Assembly (NCBI GenBank): GCA_016213645.1
Contig: JACQZY010000002.1
Coordinates: 1 to 64,000, forward strand
DNA length: 64,000 nt
Source of the DNA: Actinomycetota bacterium
GTDB taxonomy: Bacteria > Actinomycetota > Thermoleophilia > Solirubrobacterales > JACPNS01
Direction of reading: 5' to 3'
Below the pieces are notes generated by a model, which saw nothing but the letters and a program-made list of their open reading frames with translations, searched no databases and was not told the origin of the DNA. Below, in pieces: positions 40,621 to 49,610 of this stretch. A program made the translations under genes and the position numbers. Position 1 is the first letter of the stretch. Each line of letters begins with the position of its first letter.

Positions 40621-43600
40621 CTAGTTTTGCACCAACACCGCCGACTGCAACGTCGCCTTGTGCGACGTCGAGGTGGTGTTGGTAGACCACTTTGCTTTCA
40701 GCGTCGTGCCGGCCGCGGCATGTCTGAGGTTGATCGTGTAGAGGTAGTTGATTGTGCTGTTGGTCTGCGAGGGCACGACATCCGTGTAAAACGGAATCGT
40801 GCTCGTCCCCCAGAACAGCTCGAGCTTGACCGGTTGGGCGGCGGTCGTGCTGGAGTTCGTCGCGCCTACGTAGAGCTTCAGCGTGCGCATCGTCGCTGAA
40901 TCGGCAGGGACCGTGAAGGAAAAGCCGCGGCCAGTGGCCCCACCAGTGTTCGAGATACCGGTCAACACGTTTGAAGCGCTCGGCGTGGTGTCGCCGTTGG
41001 TCCACGAATAGGCGGTGGCCACGGGGTTGGTGGTGCCTGTGGCCTGTGAGAGCGTGCCCGTGCCCTCGTTGGTCGCGTTCGAGATCGCCGTGGCGCCGCT
41101 CTTGCCGATCGGCGTCAGCGACGCCGTAGTCGGCACGACCGCACCGCCCCAGTGAGCCCAGTCGAGGCTCGTCGCGGGGGAGCCATCGGTCGTCAAATTC
41201 GCCGACGCGGGAGCTGCGGAACGCGTCACACCAACCTTGTTGAGCGTTGCCGAGTACAGGCGCACCCGCGCCAGCGAGGTGTTTTGCGTCCAGCGCACGT
41301 TGAGCGTGTCATTTGGTTGCGGCGGACGCAGCGTGACCTGGTAGATGCGGTTCGCCGCGGTGGTAGTTGACGTCGTGCTGAAGGATCCGGCATCAGTCAC
41401 GATCGTGCCCGGATCAGAAGACCAGTAAAGCTCGAGCTTGCCCGACTGCTGCGTAGACGTGGTCGACGATGCGATCACGCCGACGTACATCTTCAGCGTC
41501 ATCGCCTCAGAGGTCTGCGCGCCGGAGACCGTGAAGCTCACTCCGCGGCCGACGCCGGCCTGGCCGGTGGTAATACCGGTGGCGGTACCCGATGAGCTGG
41601 CAGTCGGCGTTCCTCCCGACCAACTTACGGTCGGAGTCACCGAAGTCGACACCCGCGAGATCGTCGTGCCGGAGAGCACCGTCGAGACGTTCGAGATCCC
41701 CGCGCCACCAGACTTGTGATCCCAGGAGGTGGCCGTCGTTAGACCCCAGTGACTCCAGTCATATGGGCCTTCGGTTGAGAGGCTGTGGGTGCCGCTGGGA
41801 ACGGTCAGCAGTGTTTTGTCGAGTTGCTGCGGAATGAGCACCGTGAACGTCGAGACCGCGGTGCCAATGTTGCCCGCGGCGTCGGTTGACTGCACGGTGA
41901 CCGTGTGTGAGCCTGTGGCCAGCGGTCCGAGCGTTGCCGGGCAAGTCGCGAACGAACCCGTGTCGACCTTGCAGAGCTCGGTGTGGGATGAAACGTCGGT
42001 AACGCCGAAGGTGAGCGTCGGGCCCGTATTGGACGTCGACGACCCGTTGGCCGGAGAGCTGATCGACACCGCGGGCGTAGTTGTATCCACTAACCACGAG
42101 GAAGATGCCACGCCGACCGAGACATTGCCAACGAGATCGGTTGCCCTTACACCGAGGCTATGCCAAGTCTCAAGCGTGACCCCTGAATAGGACTTCGGAG
42201 AAGTGCAGGGCGCGTACCCACCGTTGTCAAGCGAGCATTCGAACGTGCTCGGCTCGTCGGCCTGAAACGTGAAGGTCGGGCTAGTCGTATTTGTTGGACT
42301 CGGCGGCGCCGATGTGATCGTGGGGTTCGGAAGAGTGGTGTCGATCGTGAATGCCGAAGCCGGCGCCGAGTCCGCACTTTGATTGGAAGCATTGGTCACG
42401 TAGGCGACAACGTTTGAGTACGTGGCATCCGACAACCAGACGCCGGAAACGCAGCTCCACGTGCCACCGGCAACCGTGGCGGTACACAATGTCGTCGCAC
42501 CGTTCTTCACCGTTACGGTGGTTCCGTTCTCGCCCTCTGTGCCGCTAAACGTCGGGAAGTGATTACCGATCGTCGAGCCGTTCTGCGGCGATCCGGTTAC
42601 CGCGGTAATTTGCGGAGCCGGCGGAATCTGGGCATTGGCCGTCACGAAAGCGCCCGCGGACGCCCAATTACCCATGTCGTCGACCGCAGAGACCGATATC
42701 GCGTACTGGTGCCCGTCGACAAGGCTGGCGTAGGTCACGCTCGGCGGGCTGCAGCTGCCGCTCGACACCGTCTGGGAGACAGTGTCGTCCAGCAGACTGC
42801 ACCACACACTGTTTGCGCCGGCAGCGACGCTGAACGTCACCGTTAGCGAGGATGCCGCGACCTGCGTCCAGCTCGCCGGATATGAGATTGCCGGCGCCGG
42901 CGCCGCAGCCAGGGCGAAATCATCGCCCGGCCCGGTCGGGCGCGTGCCGTCGTTTGAAGTCACGCGTACATGGCCCTGCAGCGTGTTCGAATGAAATATG
43001 AGCGGTGCGGGCGCCGTGATCGACGAATTCGAATTGACCGTGAAGCACTTCCCCTGGCTGGCATCGGGCAGCATGCAGTTCGGAACCGTCGCGTTTAGTG
43101 GATCGGACGGTCCCCACCAGAAGGTGACGACAGTTGCGCCGGCAAAGCCGGAGCCGGAAATCGATACCTGAGTTCCAGCCGCGCCGCTGGAAGGTGAGAC
43201 CGCGGTGACGGTCGGCGCGGTTTCTTGGTCAAAGTCGTCGCAGACCAACCGGCTAGCCGCGCCGGGTCGGCACCGATTCTGCGAAGCGGTGGTCACAGCT
43301 GCCGGTGTGATTGCTGGTGCTGCCAACTCCGAACCGAAGCGATTGCCGATTATCTCATTGTTGCCGATAGCGGTAGTCGCACCGGTCGAGCCCGCTTTGA
43401 ATAACCCCGAGGCGTCTTGCCATCCGCCAACCAGAGGCTGCGACGCGAGATTAGACTCAAATCGGTTGTATTGGAGATAGGCCATGACTTGCCCGGCCGG
43501 GTAGTCGCCACTCTCAACCCGGAAGAGCATCCTGCTGTTGGACGCGGTGTTACCGATAACCGAGTTGTTGAACCAGCTCGTATTGTGTTCCGAATATGCT

Positions 43601-44976
43601 CCGATGGCGGCTATCCACGCAAAATCGACTGTGTTATTCGCGATCGTGAGGTTCGCTGCGTATCCCACGGTTTCAACTCCCGCGTCCCACATATTGTCGG
43701 CCGAATTCCTTACCACAACATCATTCACCTCATTTTCCATGACGACACCGTCGTCCGCGCCGTTCGGGAAAAAGCTATTGCCTGACGGTGGGTTGGCGGT
43801 GGCGCCATGAAGCGTGTTTCCGTCGATGACATTTCCAGAACCATTAGCGATCGCGATGTTCCCTGCTGTGCCTCTGTAAGACGCCGCAGTCAGAGTGTTT
43901 CCGCCGATGTAACTGTCCTGAACATCTGTGTAGAGGGTCTGACAGCCGTCCCCCGAGTTACCGATCACAGCTATCCGTGAACTGGAATATACGCTCAACG
44001 TGTTTGGGGTGCTTTGACCGGCCAATCCAAGGAAGAGGCTGCCGGTAATGGTTCCATCCGTCGAGTTGAGGATGTTCAATCCCCCGATCTGACCGACGTC
44101 GTTCGAGGCCGGAAACACGCAGCCGCGGATCAAGAAGCCGGACGCACCGGATACCTGAACGGCCGGAACGGCGTCGGTCGCGTTGACGCTATTGAGTTGA
44201 CAGTCCAGACTGACGTTGTTGCCGATGATCGTCAGACACGAGCCCGTTCCGGCCGGCGCCAGAAGGTCCTGGCTAACCACGTAATGCCCACTCTGTAGCC
44301 CCTGCGCGCTGCACTGGCTGACCACCGTCGCGGTGCCTGTCGTCACCGAGAGGGGGTCGCTCAGCGGCGTGCTTCCGGAAAGCGTCTGCGCGGAGACGGT
44401 GTACGTGTACGCCGTTCCGGCCGACAACCCGGTATCGACGAAGTTCGTTTGCAGGCCGCTGGTAATCGGCAGCCCGACCGGCACGCCGTCCCTATAGACC
44501 GTGTAGCCCTGAACGCCGAGGATCGCGGGCGCCTGCCAGCGAAGGGCGACCTGCGTGACCCCGGCGGCATTCTTGCTGAGCCCGGTCGGGCGATCCTGTC
44601 CGTACCGGAACTTGGCGCCGACGTTGATCGCACTGGTGCCGTCCATCGTCGTCACGCGTACGTCAACAGTCCCTTCCGCGCCCGCCGGGGAGACCGCCGT
44701 GATCTGAGAGTCCGAGTCGACGGTCACGCTACTCGCCGCGTTCGCACCGAACGCGACGGTCGCCCCGGCAGTGAATCCCGAGCCCCTCACCTTGACCGTC
44801 GTCCCGCCGGCGGTCAGGCCGGTTGGCTTTCCGAACGTCGTCGTATCCGAAAGAGAAACCCCGAGCACCTGGGGTACGGCCGATGCCGAGGCACCACCGA
44901 CGCCCAAAACCAACGAAATGGAACAAGCGAGCAGAAACGTAGTCGCAATTCTGCGGGCGTCGAGCAAACAAAACAT
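40621..44976 (-). CDS. Large secreted modular protein (IPT/TIG, FN3, beta-helix, Ig-like repeats)
   Basis: The 1451-residue protein starts with a signal peptide (IATTFLLACSISLVLGVGG then ASASA). Modules in order: an IPT/TIG domain (about 35-125), an FN3 domain (RPTGLSKNAAG to LSVTTG), a parallel beta-helix of about 330 residues rich in NxxxxNxx turns (VIGNNSGDG-like), a second IPT/TIG (APTVTAVSPSSGAAGTQVSI), several Ig-like modules (ITSAPPSPTNTTSPTFTFQA; VSISSPANGSSTSN), and two C-terminal repeats each with a DW(S/A)HWG motif (about 1095 and 1275). No anchor or sorting signal is visible. A carbohydrate- or surface-binding role is likely. Base use is less GC-rich than its neighbours. Confidence 0.82.
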   Translation of the reverse strand: MFCLLDARRIATTFLLACSISLVLGVGGASASAVPQVLGVSLSDTTTFGKPTGLTAGGTTVKVRGSGFTAGATVAFGANAASSVTVDSDSQITAVSPAGAEGTVDVRVTTMDGTSAINVGAKFRYGQDRPTGLSKNAAGVTQVALRWQAPAILGVQGYTVYRDGVPVGLPITSGLQTNFVDTGLSAGTAYTYTVSAQTLSGSTPLSDPLSVTTGTATVVSQCSAQGLQSGHYVVSQDLLAPAGTGSCLTIIGNNVSLDCQLNSVNATDAVPAVQVSGASGFLIRGCVFPASNDVGQIGGLNILNSTDGTITGSLFLGLAGQSTPNTLSVYSSSRIAVIGNSGDGCQTLYTDVQDSYIGGNTLTAASYRGTAGNIAIANGSGNVIDGNTLHGATANPPSGNSFFPNGADDGVVMENEVNDVVVRNSADNMWDAGVETVGYAANLTIANNTVDFAWIAAIGAYSEHNTSWFNNSVIGNTASNSRMLFRVESGDYPAGQVMAYLQYNRFESNLASQPLVGGWQDASGLFKAGSTGATTAIGNNEIIGNRFGSELAAPAITPAAVTTASQNRCRPGAASRLVCDDFDQETAPTVTAVSPSSGAAGTQVSISGSGFAGATVVTFWWGPSDPLNATVPNCMLPDASQGKCFTVNSNSSITAPAPLIFHSNTLQGHVRVTSNDGTRPTGPGDDFALAAAPAPAISYPASWTQVAASSLTVTFSVAAGANSVWCSLLDDTVSQTVSSGSCSPPSVTYASLVDGHQYAISVSAVDDMGNWASAGAFVTANAQIPPAPQITAVTGSPQNGSTIGNHFPTFSGTEGENGTTVTVKNGATTLCTATVAGGTWSCVSGVWLSDATYSNVVAYVTNASNQSADSAPASAFTIDTTLPNPTITSAPPSPTNTTSPTFTFQADEPSTFECSLDNGGYAPCTSPKSYSGVTLETWHSLGVRATDLVGNVSVGVASSSWLVDTTTPAVSISSPANGSSTSNTGPTLTFGVTDVSSHTELCKVDTGSFATCPATLGPLATGSHTVTVQSTDAAGNIGTAVSTFTVLIPQQLDKTLLTVPSGTHSLSTEGPYDWSHWGLTTATSWDHKSGGAGISNVSTVLSGTTISRVSTSVTPTVSWSGGTPTASSSGTATGITTGQAGVGRGVSFTVSGAQTSEAMTLKMYVGVIASSTTSTQQSGKLELYWSSDPGTIVTDAGSFSTTSTTTAANRIYQVTLRPPQPNDTLNVRWTQNTSLARVRLYSATLNKVGVTRSAAPASANLTTDGSPATSLDWAHWGGAVVPTTASLTPIGKSGATAISNATNEGTGTLSQATGTTNPVATAYSWTNGDTTPSASNVLTGISNTGGATGRGFSFTVPADSATMRTLKLYVGATNSSTTAAQPVKLELFWGTSTIPFYTDVVPSQTNSTINYLYTINLRHAAAGTTLKAKWSTNTTSTSHKATLQSAVLVQN

Positions 44977-45081
44977 TGATTTCCCCCTCTGGGAGCCACG
45001 GTTACCCGCGAACTGGGTTTTAAGTCGATCACTCGTCTTAATGCACGAAAGGAAAAAACTATGCGGAGAACTTTTTTGCTG

Positions 45082-45483
45082 TCAGCCCGGCGAATAAGAG
45101 CCGCGCGCCGGCCCGGTCTGCTCTTCTTCGTCGACCAGCACCTCGATCGGCAGTCCGGTCTCCACGAGTCCGCGACCGCCGCGCACGAAAGTCACGTCAA
45201 CGGAGTCGTTTTGGCGATAGGTGCCGGCGATCGCAAGTGTGATCGAGAGCCAGCGGATGAAGCCGAGCTTGCCCTCTCGGCGCAGGCCGGCGAAGAAGTA
45301 CAAGGCGTTGTTCTCGATCTCGTAGTCGTGCCCTTCGCGCTGCGGAACGCCGTTTACAAAGACCTCAAACGGCGGCTCGGCACCTTCCGGCAGCGGCACG
45401 CGGGCGCGGCGCAGGCGCTCGCCTCCGTCGTCCGTTCCCGGCTCGGATCCGTCCCGGCCCGACGGCCGCTCCGGTTCGCTCAT
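45082..45483 (-). CDS. Conserved-looking protein coupled to citrate synthase
   Basis: ATG at 45483 overlaps the gltA stop (ATGA) and gives 133 residues. A Glu/Arg-rich start (SEPERPSGRDGSEPGTDDGG) precedes a compact region: PFEVFVNGVPQREGHDYEIE, NNALYFFAGLRREGKLGFIR and YRQNDSVDVTFVRGG. That looks like a small beta-rich fold. It ends in an acidic tail. The longer frame upstream to 45591 lies inside gltA and is not used. Family unknown; tight coupling suggests it is made with citrate synthase. Confidence 0.65.
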   Translation of the reverse strand: MSEPERPSGRDGSEPGTDDGGERLRRARVPLPEGAEPPFEVFVNGVPQREGHDYEIENNALYFFAGLRREGKLGFIRWLSITLAIAGTYRQNDSVDVTFVRGGRGLVETGLPIEVLVDEEEQTGPARGSYSPG

Positions 45484-46844
45484 CGCCCGAGCGCGCGCAG
45501 GTCGGCCGTGAGATCGCGGTCGCGGTGGCCGGTGTAGATCTGGCGCGGACGCGCGATCTTTGTCTCCGGGTCGTCGAGCATCTCCAGCCACTGGGCGATC
45601 CAGCCCGACGTGCGCGGGATCGCGAAAATAACCGTGAACATCGCGCGTGGAATGCCCAGCGCCTCGTAGATCAGCCCGCTGTAGAAGTCCACGTTCGGAT
45701 AGAGCTTGCGCGAGGTGAAGTACTCGTCGTCGAGCGCGCGCTTCTCAAGCTCTACGGCCACGTCGAGCAGCGGATTGCCGCCGCCGCCGGTGACCTCGAG
45801 AACCTCGTCAACGTGCTTCTTGATGATCCGCGCACGCGGGTCGTAGTTCTTGTAGACGCGGTGGCCGAAGCCCATCAGGCGCTCTTTGCCGTTCTTCACG
45901 CCGTTCAGGAAGTCCGGCACTCGGTCGGTCCCACCAATCCGCGCGAGCATTTGGAGCACCGCTTCGTTGGCGCCGCCGTGCAGCGGTCCGTACAGCGCGG
46001 CCACGCCCGCCGCGACGGCCGAGTACGGATCGACCTGCGACGATCCCACCGCGCGCACCGCCGCCGTGGAGCAGTTCTGCTCGTGATCGGCGTGCAGGAT
46101 GAAGAGCGTGTCGAGCGCCTTCGCCAGTCGTGGATCGGGTTCGTACTTGGTTTCGGTCATCTTGAAAAGCATGCCCATGAAGTTCCCGGCGTAGTCGAGG
46201 TCGTTGTCGGGATACACATACGGCATGCCCTGACTGTGGCGGTACGCGAAGGCCGCCAGCGTGGGCATCTTCGCGATCAGACGGATCGCCGCCATGCGGC
46301 GCTCTTCCGGGTCACCGATGTTCTTGGAGTCGGGGTAAAAGGTGGAAAGCGCGCCTACCGTCGCCAGCAGCATTCCCATCGGATGGGCGTCGTAACGAAA
46401 GCCCTCCAGAAACTCTTTGAGGTTCTCGTGCACAAACGTGTGCATCGTGATCTCGTGTGTCCACGTTGCGAGTTGATCGTTGTTCGGCAACTCCCCGTGA
46501 ACCAGCAGGTACGCAACCTCCAGATAGCTGGAGTGCTCGCAGAGCTGTTCGATCGGATAGCCGCGGTGTTGCAGCACGCCGGCGGCGCCGTCTATGTAGG
46601 TGATCGCGCTGCGGCACGACGCGGTGTTCAGATACGCCGGGTCATAGGTCATCAACCCGAAGTCGTCAGGGTTGGTTTTCATCTGACGCAAAGCAGTTGC
46701 GCGCAGCGTGCCTTCTTCGATCGGCAACTCGATGGATTCGCCGGTGCGATTGTCGGTGATCGTCACCGTCTGCGGGCGACCGTCGCCCGATCCGTTGGTC
46801 TGCTGTCCCGTCGCGTCTACGACTCCGACCTGCTCGTCCGACAT
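45480..46844 (-). CDS. gltA: Citrate synthase
   Basis: ATG at 46844 is preceded by AAGGAG. The 454-residue protein has the type II citrate synthase pattern: AITYIDGAAGVLQHRGYPIE, catalytic His in LFILHADHEQNCSTAAVRAV, PLHGGANEAVLQML, GFGHRVYKNYDPRA with the second His, and Asp in YPNVDFYSGLIYEALG. It condenses acetyl-CoA with oxaloacetate at the start of the TCA cycle. A regulatory N-terminal beta domain is present. It overlaps the next gene by four bases and is divergent from a TetR gene. Confidence 0.96.
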   Translation of the reverse strand: MSDEQVGVVDATGQQTNGSGDGRPQTVTITDNRTGESIELPIEEGTLRATALRQMKTNPDDFGLMTYDPAYLNTASCRSAITYIDGAAGVLQHRGYPIEQLCEHSSYLEVAYLLVHGELPNNDQLATWTHEITMHTFVHENLKEFLEGFRYDAHPMGMLLATVGALSTFYPDSKNIGDPEERRMAAIRLIAKMPTLAAFAYRHSQGMPYVYPDNDLDYAGNFMGMLFKMTETKYEPDPRLAKALDTLFILHADHEQNCSTAAVRAVGSSQVDPYSAVAAGVAALYGPLHGGANEAVLQMLARIGGTDRVPDFLNGVKNGKERLMGFGHRVYKNYDPRARIIKKHVDEVLEVTGGGGNPLLDVAVELEKRALDDEYFTSRKLYPNVDFYSGLIYEALGIPRAMFTVIFAIPRTSGWIAQWLEMLDDPETKIARPRQIYTGHRDRDLTADLRALGR

Positions 46845-46982
46845 TCGATTACTCCTTGGGGGCTTGTGGGGATGCTGACCACACGATATTTCAATTCATG
46901 AGATTATGGACCAACGAAGCGGTTTGTCGCGTCGTCTGCATCTGATCGGCCGGACGGCGCGGCTCCGAAAGGCACCTACCTA

Positions 46983-46992
46983 ATACGCGTAT
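46983..46992. promoter_or_regulatory. Candidate TetR operator
   Basis: ATACGCGTAT is a perfect 10-base palindrome 17 bases before the TetR start codon. Overlapping it, TACCTAATACG (46977-46987) recurs in reverse orientation at 47926-47936. A self-repression site is the simplest reading. Confidence 0.45.
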
Positions 46993-47009
46993 CGCTAAAT
47001 TGTGTAGCT

Positions 47010-47645
47010 ATGGAACGCCCAATTCGCAGTAGCGCGATGGCGACCCGCGGGCGAGCGGCCGTTATCGACCGAATATTGGCGGTCACCGGCGACGAGGCCC
47101 AGCGCGTCGGACCGGACCGGATTCGCATGGGCGAGGTTGCCGCTCGCGCCGGAATTTCACGCGCAAGCCTGTACCGCTACTTCGCTAACAAGGACGAGTT
47201 GATCCAGGCGTACACGATGCGCGAGCTCGACCATATTTTTGTCGGAATTGACGGCGCGATGGAGCCATATGAGGGTTTTGAGGACCGTCTTGGCGCAGCG
47301 TTCGCCTATGCGATTCCGGCGATGCGCGATCATCCGGTTTTCGTCGCCGTACTCGACATCGCCGAACGCCAGATCATGCGCACGACGCTGCAGTCCGGCG
47401 AGGTGCTTGGACACGCGCGTGACTTGGTGATGGAGCGCATCAACAATGGTGTGCGCGAAGGCCGTATTCGCATAGATCAGTTCGACGCCGCCGTGGCCGG
47501 CGAGTTGATGGCGCGAGTGGTGATCTCGCTGATGGCGACGCCCGAGAGCATCGCCCGGCTGGAGACCGGCGAGGACGCCAGGGATTTCGCCTCCCGTTAC
47601 GTGCTACCGATGGTCACCAGCCTCGCGGCGCGCAACACCGTCTAG
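47010..47645 (+). CDS. TetR-family transcriptional regulator
   Basis: The 211-residue protein has an N-terminal HTH: RIRMGEVAARAGISRASLYR YFANKD at about residues 37-62, then a helical ligand and dimer domain (ELDHIFVGIDGAMEPYEGFE, HPVFVAVLDIAERQIMRTTL). An internal ATG at 47037 (MATRGRAAV) is a possible start. It is divergent from gltA and has a palindrome at its promoter. The effector is unknown; regulation of itself and perhaps of gltA is inferred from position. Confidence 0.88.
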   Translation: MERPIRSSAMATRGRAAVIDRILAVTGDEAQRVGPDRIRMGEVAARAGISRASLYRYFANKDELIQAYTMRELDHIFVGIDGAMEPYEGFEDRLGAAFAYAIPAMRDHPVFVAVLDIAERQIMRTTLQSGEVLGHARDLVMERINNGVREGRIRIDQFDAAVAGELMARVVISLMATPESIARLETGEDARDFASRYVLPMVTSLAARNTV

Positions 47646-47771
47646 ACCACGGTCGCCGCACCGCTCTTCTCGGCAGAACCGCGACGAAAACTCGGCGCGG
47701 GCCACGCCCATGCGCAGCCCGCGGCCGGATCATCCGTCCCGCCGATACTAAATTTTTGACCGCAAAATCAA

Positions 47772-47804
47772 AAAGCGGCCCGGTCCAAAAGACCGTGCCG
47801 CTTT
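47772..47804. terminator. Bidirectional terminator between tetR and the small membrane protein genes
   Basis: AAAGCGGCCCGGTC (47772-47785) pairs with GACCGTGCCGCTTT (47791-47804) with one mismatch, loop CAAAA. A-rich and T-rich ends allow function both ways. The rest of the 330-base gap (47646-47975) holds the reversed TACCTAATACG copy at 47926 and an ATTAGG/CCTAAT pair around 47929-47954, but no gene. Confidence 0.75.
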
Positions 47805-47975
47805 CTGAGATTCAAGGGAGAAGGGCGACAAATTACTGCCGCGCTTCCGTTCACTAAACGGCAAATCCGGTACAAACCTTTAGCCTGTTCAGAAAAATCC
47901 TGTTGCGAATCAGGTCCAAATCATCCGTATTAGGTACGTTAGAGCAGCCTAATCAGACAAAATACCGAAATGTCG

Positions 47976-48212
47976 CTACGGAATCAGGTGCGCCGTTTCG
48001 GCCGAATTGGCATGCTGCTCGTCGTTCTCCTTGTTGCCTCCGATTACCACAAAAGTGAGCGTCGCCACGGCAAAAGCCAGGCCGACGAGCATGATCGGCA
48101 CATACAGCACGCCGGGGAATCCGGTCTGGTCCTTACGGACCCAAACCGCGTAGGCGGATACAAGAGTTGAGAGTCCGCCAAAGCTGACGGCGAGGATGTA
48201 GTAGGGAGTCAT
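47976..48212 (-). CDS. Small two-helix membrane protein
   Basis: ATG at 48212 gives 78 residues: helix 1 YYILAVSFGGLSTLVSAYAV, a loop WVRKDQTGFPG, helix 2 VPIMLVGLAFAVATLTFVVI and a hydrophilic tail GGNKENDEQHAN. The ATG lies 13 bases after the stop of the next small membrane gene upstream on the same strand, so both are likely in one transcript. Proteins of this type often assist respiratory or transport complexes; no family recognised. Confidence 0.6.
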   Translation of the reverse strand: MTPYYILAVSFGGLSTLVSAYAVWVRKDQTGFPGVLYVPIMLVGLAFAVATLTFVVIGGNKENDEQHANSAETAHLIP

Positions 48213-48225
48213 TCTGTGGCCAATC

Positions 48226-48522
48226 CTATTCGGACGCCGAGACGTTACGCGGCGTCGTTGACTTGATTTTCTGCCGGTTGTGGCCGGGATCGCGGCGGCG
48301 GGCGTGGCGCAGCGGGTCCCTGTGCGGGACCGTTTCGAACCGCGGATCGTGAGGACCGCGCGTACGCGGACCGGGTTCGTAACGCACTCCGCCCTCGCCG
48401 CCCTCGCCGCCGCCGATGACCTGCTCACCGGTCTGACCGATCGCGTGCCAGAGGATCCAGCCCACGGCGATCACCGGGATCTTCAGCACGACGACCATCC
48501 AGATCCAGACCCAAACCTGCAT
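48226..48522 (-). CDS. Small membrane protein with basic tail
   Basis: The 98-residue protein has one strongly hydrophobic N-terminal helix, rich in Trp and Val (QVWVWIWMVVVLKIPVIAVG), then a Gly/Glu-rich stretch and an Arg/His/Pro-rich tail (HRDPLRHARRRDPGHN). It precedes the two-helix protein by 13 bases. Function unknown; topology suggests a single-pass protein with a cytoplasmic or nucleic-acid-contacting tail. Confidence 0.5.
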   Translation of the reverse strand: MQVWVWIWMVVVLKIPVIAVGWILWHAIGQTGEQVIGGGEGGEGGVRYEPGPRTRGPHDPRFETVPHRDPLRHARRRDPGHNRQKIKSTTPRNVSASE

Positions 48523-48625
48523 GCCTCCGACTCTACCGCGTCGGCGAGTCTTTTTTCCATCACCCGCGCTGTTTTTTACAGTCGCGAGGCGCGACGCCTT
48601 GAGGGGGTCGACCGGGCGAGCCGGA

Positions 48626-49564
48626 TCAGCGGTAGGAGACCGCGACTTCCTCGAAGTGCGTGATCTGCTTGAAGTCGGTGAAGCGCTCGCCGATCTCGTC
48701 GCCGGTCAGTTCGCGGACGCGTTCGGTGCCGAAGTTCTCGACATTGAACGAGGCCATCGTGGAGCCGTAGGTCATCGCGCGGCGGAAGGTGTGCTCGTCA
48801 AGTTCGTCGCCGTTGCCGATGTGCTGAGCCACGTAGCCCAGGAATCCGCCCGCAAAGGAGTCTCCGGCGCCGGTCGGGTCGACCACGTCTTCCAGCGGAT
48901 AGGCAGGCAGCGCGAAGAATCCACCGCGACTAAAAAGCGCGGCGCCATACTCGCCCTGCTTGGCGACCACCAAACGCGGTCCCAGCTCAAGCAGCTCGCG
49001 GGCAGCCTTCACCAGGTTCGGCTGGCCCGTCAGTTGGCGAATCTCCGCGTCGTTCATGAACACCGCGTCGACCAGCTTGATCGTCTCGATCAGCGAATGC
49101 TTGGCGATGTCGATCCAGAGATTCATGCTGTCGAGCGCGACGAACTTGGCGTCGTCGCACTGTTCGCGTACGGCGCGCTGCAGGTCTGGCTGGATGTTGG
49201 CCAAAAACAGCACATCCGCGGCCTTGGCGTCGTCGTGGAGCTTGGGCTGAAAGTCGCCGAAGACGTTCAGCTGGGTGTCGTCGGTGTGGGCGGTGTTGAG
49301 GTCGTACTCGTAGTGACCGCGCCAGAAGAATGTTTTACCGCCGGCGATTTTCTCAATGCCTGAGGTTTCGATGCCGCGGCGTTCGAGGATCGCGTATTCG
49401 TCGGGGCCGAAGTCGTCGCCTACCGGCCCGACCATGTGAACCTGCGTGAAGAAACTGGACGCCAGCGAAAAATGCACGGCCGAGCCGCCGAGCATGCGCT
49501 CGCGCTCGCCGAAAGGCGTCTTTACCGCGTCAAACGCGATCGATCCGACAACAGCCAAACTCAT
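48626..49564 (-). CDS. PfkB-family sugar or nucleoside kinase
   Basis: The 312-residue protein starts MSLAVVGSIAFDAVKTPFGE, then LGGSAVHFSLASSFFTQVHM (PfkB N-terminal block) and GPVGDDFG. The catalytic block VVDPTGAGDSFAGGFLGYVA carries the GAGD base Asp at about residue 230. DAVFMNDAEIRQLTG and VVAKQGEYGAALF follow family pattern. The substrate is not clear: ribokinase, adenosine kinase or another sugar kinase are possible. It lies divergently from the DEAD-box gene. Confidence 0.88.
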   Translation of the reverse strand: MSLAVVGSIAFDAVKTPFGERERMLGGSAVHFSLASSFFTQVHMVGPVGDDFGPDEYAILERRGIETSGIEKIAGGKTFFWRGHYEYDLNTAHTDDTQLNVFGDFQPKLHDDAKAADVLFLANIQPDLQRAVREQCDDAKFVALDSMNLWIDIAKHSLIETIKLVDAVFMNDAEIRQLTGQPNLVKAARELLELGPRLVVAKQGEYGAALFSRGGFFALPAYPLEDVVDPTGAGDSFAGGFLGYVAQHIGNGDELDEHTFRRAMTYGSTMASFNVENFGTERVRELTGDEIGERFTDFKQITHFEEVAVSYR

Positions 49565-49610
49565 CGGCGGGAGAGCGTAGCGGCATGCGTGGAGTAGCCT
49601 CAGCCTTTAT

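Noticed and set aside
44977-45081. Riboswitch in front of the large secreted-protein gene
   Set aside because: Only a small ACCC/GGGT hairpin near a normal ribosome-binding site (GAGGGGG) is visible; no known aptamer core could be matched.
45525-46901. A 458-codon plus-strand frame opposite gltA
   Set aside because: Shadow of citrate synthase, whose catalytic blocks are intact on the minus strand.
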